Assembly (NCBI GenBank): GCA_900556555.1
Contig: USPF01000072.1
Location: forward strand, 1 to 8,016
Direction: 5' to 3'
Source: an uncultured Blautia sp.
Lineage (GTDB): Bacteria; Bacillota; Clostridia; Lachnospirales; Lachnospiraceae
DNA length: 8,016 bases
Shown in pieces: positions 5,751-8,016 of this stretch; within the stretch, counting starts at the first letter, position 1, and every line of letters starts with the position of its first letter. The notes beneath the pieces were generated by a model. That model was not told where the DNA came from, did no database searches, and saw only the letters and a program-made list of their open reading frames with translations. A program made the translations under genes and the position numbers.

Positions 5751-7035
5751 TTTGTCTCCTTATCTCATCCATATCCACAACATTTCCGCCATCCAGCCGT
5801 GACTGCTCTGCTGCCAACGCGATATAATGGCTTTCCAGTGACCGTTCCAGGGTGGTCATGGATTTTTCCGGTTCTTTCCCAGCCAGAAGCATATCAAGAA
5901 ATTCTTCCACCATCCGGTTATCACCGCCTGCGTGCCCTGAAAAATCTTCGGAAAGCTCTGACACATCAATAATCTCAGGCTTTTTTCCAAATTCCTGGAT
6001 TTGAATGGTATTTTCAGAAAGATCCGCAAGGATTTCTCCTTTCGTTCCCATAAATTTCGTAAATCTGGAATTTTTCTCTGTAAACCCACTCATGGTAAAG
6101 CTCATGGTGCTGCCGTCTGTCATGCAGATATTTACCACCTGATGATCCACCACATTGTTGTCACAGTGGTACACGCAGCGGCCATAAGGGCCTTCTTTGA
6201 TTGCTTTTCGCACCGTTTCCGAAGTAGGATTTAAAGTAAGTACATTGCAGGGCCAGTCTGTATTTCCCTTCTCCACACCTGTTTTTTCATTGGTAAGATA
6301 AATCTTCTCCGCATCAAAAGGACATGTTTCCTTTATGCTGCATCCATCCATGCACCGCAAAGCAGCTCCTTTGGGTGCCATTTCTTCTTTAAACAAATAG
6401 GTACTGCCGTAAGAAGAAACGGATTTTGCAGTCTTTCCGGTAAGCCACAGCAGCAAATCCATATCATGGCAGCATTTCTGTAGAATCATAGGGCTGGTCG
6501 TGTTGGAATTTCTCCAGTTTCCACGCACAAAGCTGTGAGCCTGATGCCAGTAACCCACATTTTCGATTCCCATAACCGTCACAACCTCACCAATCTGCCC
6601 GGCATCCAGAATCTCTTTTAATTTGGTATAAAACGGGGTATAGCGAAGCACATGACAGACCACAACCTTTCTATCATACTTCTGTGCTGTCTTCAAAAGT
6701 TCTCTGCATTCTTCTAATTTGGGTGAAATTGGTTTTTCCAATAGTAAATCATAGCCTTTTTCCAGTGCCGGAATGGCATGGCTTACATGCTGCCTATCCT
6801 GTGTGGTAATAAACATCACATCTGCAAGCTTCTCCTGTGCCAGAAGCTCTTCTGCACTGGAAAAGCAGAATTCTTCCGGAACCTGGTACTCCTCTGCAAC
6901 TTCTTTCACTTTTTCTGGATCTATATCTGCAATTGCTGTAATCTTCATCTTTTCCGGAAACAGTTTTGCTGTTTTGGCATAGGTGTCCTTTCCTCTGCTT
7001 CCAAGTCCGGCAAGTGCTACGGTAATTTTTCTCAT
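5743..7035 (-). CDS. Gfo/Idh/MocA family NAD(P)-dependent oxidoreductase
   Basis: This 430-residue protein has an N-terminal Rossmann fold with the dinucleotide-binding loop ALAGLGSRG (residues 8-15) and an acidic residue after the second strand (IADIDPEKV). EKP (100-102) carries the conserved lysine. CCHDMDLLLWL (188-198) holds the histidine expected near the active site. The family oxidises or reduces sugars, inositols and related polyols in the cytoplasm; a few members are NAD-dependent glycosidases, so the exact reaction is open. Unusually, a Cys-rich insertion follows at about 228-291: C228-x3-C232-x5-C238, C263 and C287-x3-C291. A metal site is possible but unproven. The start at 7035 is set by AAAAGGAGG 8 bases upstream. 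The gene follows a hairpin after the sulfatase and overlaps the first regulator by 8 bases. The link between a sugar-type enzyme and the regulator pair is unclear. Confidence 0.9.
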   Translation of the reverse strand: MRKITVALAGLGSRGKDTYAKTAKLFPEKMKITAIADIDPEKVKEVAEEYQVPEEFCFSSAEELLAQEKLADVMFITTQDRQHVSHAIPALEKGYDLLLEKPISPKLEECRELLKTAQKYDRKVVVCHVLRYTPFYTKLKEILDAGQIGEVVTVMGIENVGYWHQAHSFVRGNWRNSNTTSPMILQKCCHDMDLLLWLTGKTAKSVSSYGSTYLFKEEMAPKGAALRCMDGCSIKETCPFDAEKIYLTNEKTGVEKGNTDWPCNVLTLNPTSETVRKAIKEGPYGRCVYHCDNNVVDHQVVNICMTDGSTMSFTMSGFTEKNSRFTKFMGTKGEILADLSENTIQIQEFGKKPEIIDVSELSEDFSGHAGGDNRMVEEFLDMLLAGKEPEKSMTTLERSLESHYIALAAEQSRLDGGNVVDMDEIRRQND

Positions 7036-7043
7036 GCTGGTTT

Positions 7044-7052
7044 CCTCCTTTT
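7044..7052 (-). promoter_or_regulatory. Ribosome binding site of the oxidoreductase
   Basis: AAAAGGAGG lies 8 bases before the ATG at 7035 and begins only 4 bases after the 3' arm of the upstream hairpin. Hairpin formation and ribosome loading could therefore influence each other. Confidence 0.8.
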
Positions 7053-7056
7053 GTTA

Positions 7057-7111
7057 AAAGCCGGAGTGCCAAGACTGCCCCTGACAGGGAGCAGTTCTGC
7101 ATTCCGGCTTT
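7057..7111 (-). terminator. Long hairpin between sulfatase and oxidoreductase (terminator or attenuator)
   Basis: On the minus strand the outer arms AAAGCCGGAATGC (7111-7099) and GCACTCCGGCTTT (7069-7057) pair with one mismatch. Inside, ACTGCTCCCTG (7095-7085) pairs with CAGGGGCAGT (7083-7074), leaving one bulged T. The 3' arm ends in CTTTT, followed by AACAAAA, so the T-run is short (4). It starts 13 bases after the sulfatase stop. It probably ends or reduces transcription from the sulfatase gene. Because no clear promoter follows before the oxidoreductase, partial readthrough seems likely. Confidence 0.7.
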
Positions 7112-7124
7112 GTCCATGTTTCAA

Positions 7125-8016
7125 TTATTTTTTATCAAACAAGTTTCTGTATTGCACCATTTCATATTCTTTGATATCTTCAAATTCCATTGCTTCATCC
7201 CAGGTAAACCACTGGCCTTCCTGATTTTTCACACCATACACATTTACAACCGGGTATTTTTCATATAATCCCATCAAATAGGTCTGATAATCCGTGAGAG
7301 GAATCTGAGCGGTCTTACATAATAAGGCCGATAAATAGTTCAGGCTGATGTTTTCATACTGCTCTTCTGGAATATCATAGTTCGCATAAATCATAAAAGG
7401 CACCTGGTACTCCCTGGCAGTCTTTTCCACCTGAGTTCCCTGGGAACTGTTTTTCAGTGCGTCATAAAGCTCTTCTTCTACTTTTGGATAGTGATCTCCA
7501 AACATACAGACAACCACTGGTTCCTGCTCCTGGTCAAAATAGTCCAAAAGCTCCCTCAGAGCCTTGTCGGATTCCCGGATCAATGTGAAGTACTCCTCTG
7601 CCTGGCTGTAATTGCCCTGGGGGTTCAAAACATGAACCGGATTCTCTAATCCTCCCCATGCATATCCTCCGTGATTCTGTATAGTAACATTAAACAGAAA
7701 CACTGGGCTGTTTTCTTTCTGGGCTTCAAATTGCTTTAGTAATTCCGCATAATCTCCCTTATCTGAAATTACATTTCTCAAACAGGGAGCATCTCTCATA
7801 TCTTCTAAATAATACATATGGTCAAAATCAAATGCCTGATATACACTTTTTCTATTCCATCCGGTAGAATCCATAGGATGCATAAAAATAGATGTATATC
7901 CATATTCTTTTAACTGGCTGCCCAGATTAGGAGTTCCACTTTTCACATAATTCTGATATGGTATTGTTCCACTTGGAAAAAAAGCATTAGAAAAGCCTGT
8001 CAAAAACTCAAACTCC
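7125..8016 (-). CDS. LTA-synthase-family sulfatase (phosphoglycerol-transferase type), C-terminal part
   Basis: The frame is open to the window edge, so the gene is cut at its 5' end. The TTG at 8003 is not a real start, because the upstream codons continue the conserved motif EFEFLTGFSNAFFPSGTIPYQNY. Further family landmarks follow in order: GYTSIFMHPMDSTGWNR then YQAFDFDHMYYLED; FNVTIQNHGGY; and FGDHYPK, whose Asp-His pair corresponds to metal ligands of the alkaline-phosphatase-like fold. The catalytic threonine of LtaS-type enzymes, just before the EFEFL motif, would lie outside the window, as would any membrane helices. Known relatives act outside the membrane and transfer glycerol-phosphate to cell-surface polymers. 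Whether this one makes lipoteichoic acid or decorates another glycan cannot be told. It ends with TAA at 7125-7127 after NLFDKK, followed 13 bases later by a hairpin. Confidence 0.9.
   Translation of the reverse strand, partial: EFEFLTGFSNAFFPSGTIPYQNYVKSGTPNLGSQLKEYGYTSIFMHPMDSTGWNRKSVYQAFDFDHMYYLEDMRDAPCLRNVISDKGDYAELLKQFEAQKENSPVFLFNVTIQNHGGYAWGGLENPVHVLNPQGNYSQAEEYFTLIRESDKALRELLDYFDQEQEPVVVCMFGDHYPKVEEELYDALKNSSQGTQVEKTAREYQVPFMIYANYDIPEEQYENISLNYLSALLCKTAQIPLTDYQTYLMGLYEKYPVVNVYGVKNQEGQWFTWDEAMEFEDIKEYEMVQYRNLFDKK

Noticed and set aside
6794..7117. Minus-strand open frame of 107 codons starting in the hairpin, considered as a leader peptide
   Set aside because: No Shine-Dalgarno precedes its ATG, it starts inside the hairpin arm, and most of it is an out-of-frame reading of the oxidoreductase.
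6778..7224. Plus-strand open frame of 148 codons across the start of the oxidoreductase and the hairpin
   Set aside because: It is antisense to two well-supported genes and their intergenic hairpin. Its composition (Phe, Cys and Ser rich) is what antisense reading of coding DNA gives.

Overview
The window carries genes on the minus strand only. AT-rich non-coding stretches, strong GGAGG ribosome binding sites, the gene families and the protein style all suggest a low-to-medium GC Firmicute, most likely a gut clostridium of the Lachnospiraceae. That placement is inferred from the style of the genes, not from a marker gene.

In transcription order (high to low coordinates) there are two blocks. 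The upstream block starts with the 3' end of an LTA-synthase-type sulfatase (8016-7125), which runs off the window. A long hairpin follows, and then a Gfo/Idh/MocA oxidoreductase (7035-5743). The oxidoreductase overlaps by 8 bases the first of two tandem HTH-TPR regulators (5750-4800), which in turn overlaps the second (4818-3902) by 19 bases. These three genes look like one translationally coupled unit.

A 130-base non-coding interval (3772-3901) then holds a sigma-A-like promoter with overlapping palindromes and a tandem repeat just upstream of its -35 box. This promoter starts the second block: three consecutive ABC-exporter half-transporters. ABC1 is 3771-2128, ABC2 is 2083-452, and ABC3 begins near 444 and leaves the window. 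The simplest reading is that one or both regulators control the exporter block, possibly by binding a small ligand or peptide in the TPR domain. The exported substrate cannot be read from the sequence.

The most notable observation is that two adjacent genes are disrupted as written. The second regulator has a frameshift near its C-terminus that one extra base would repair. ABC1 has a single in-frame amber (TAG) codon at 3559-3561, at the end of the second membrane helix. Both lesions leave otherwise well-conserved reading frames, so they are recent mutations, sequence errors or, least likely, recoding. TAG ends both regulator genes, which argues against general amber reassignment. ABC2 has a degenerate Q-loop and signature motif, so it is probably the degenerate half of a heterodimer with ABC1. 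I found no RNA gene, CRISPR array, insertion sequence or attachment site.
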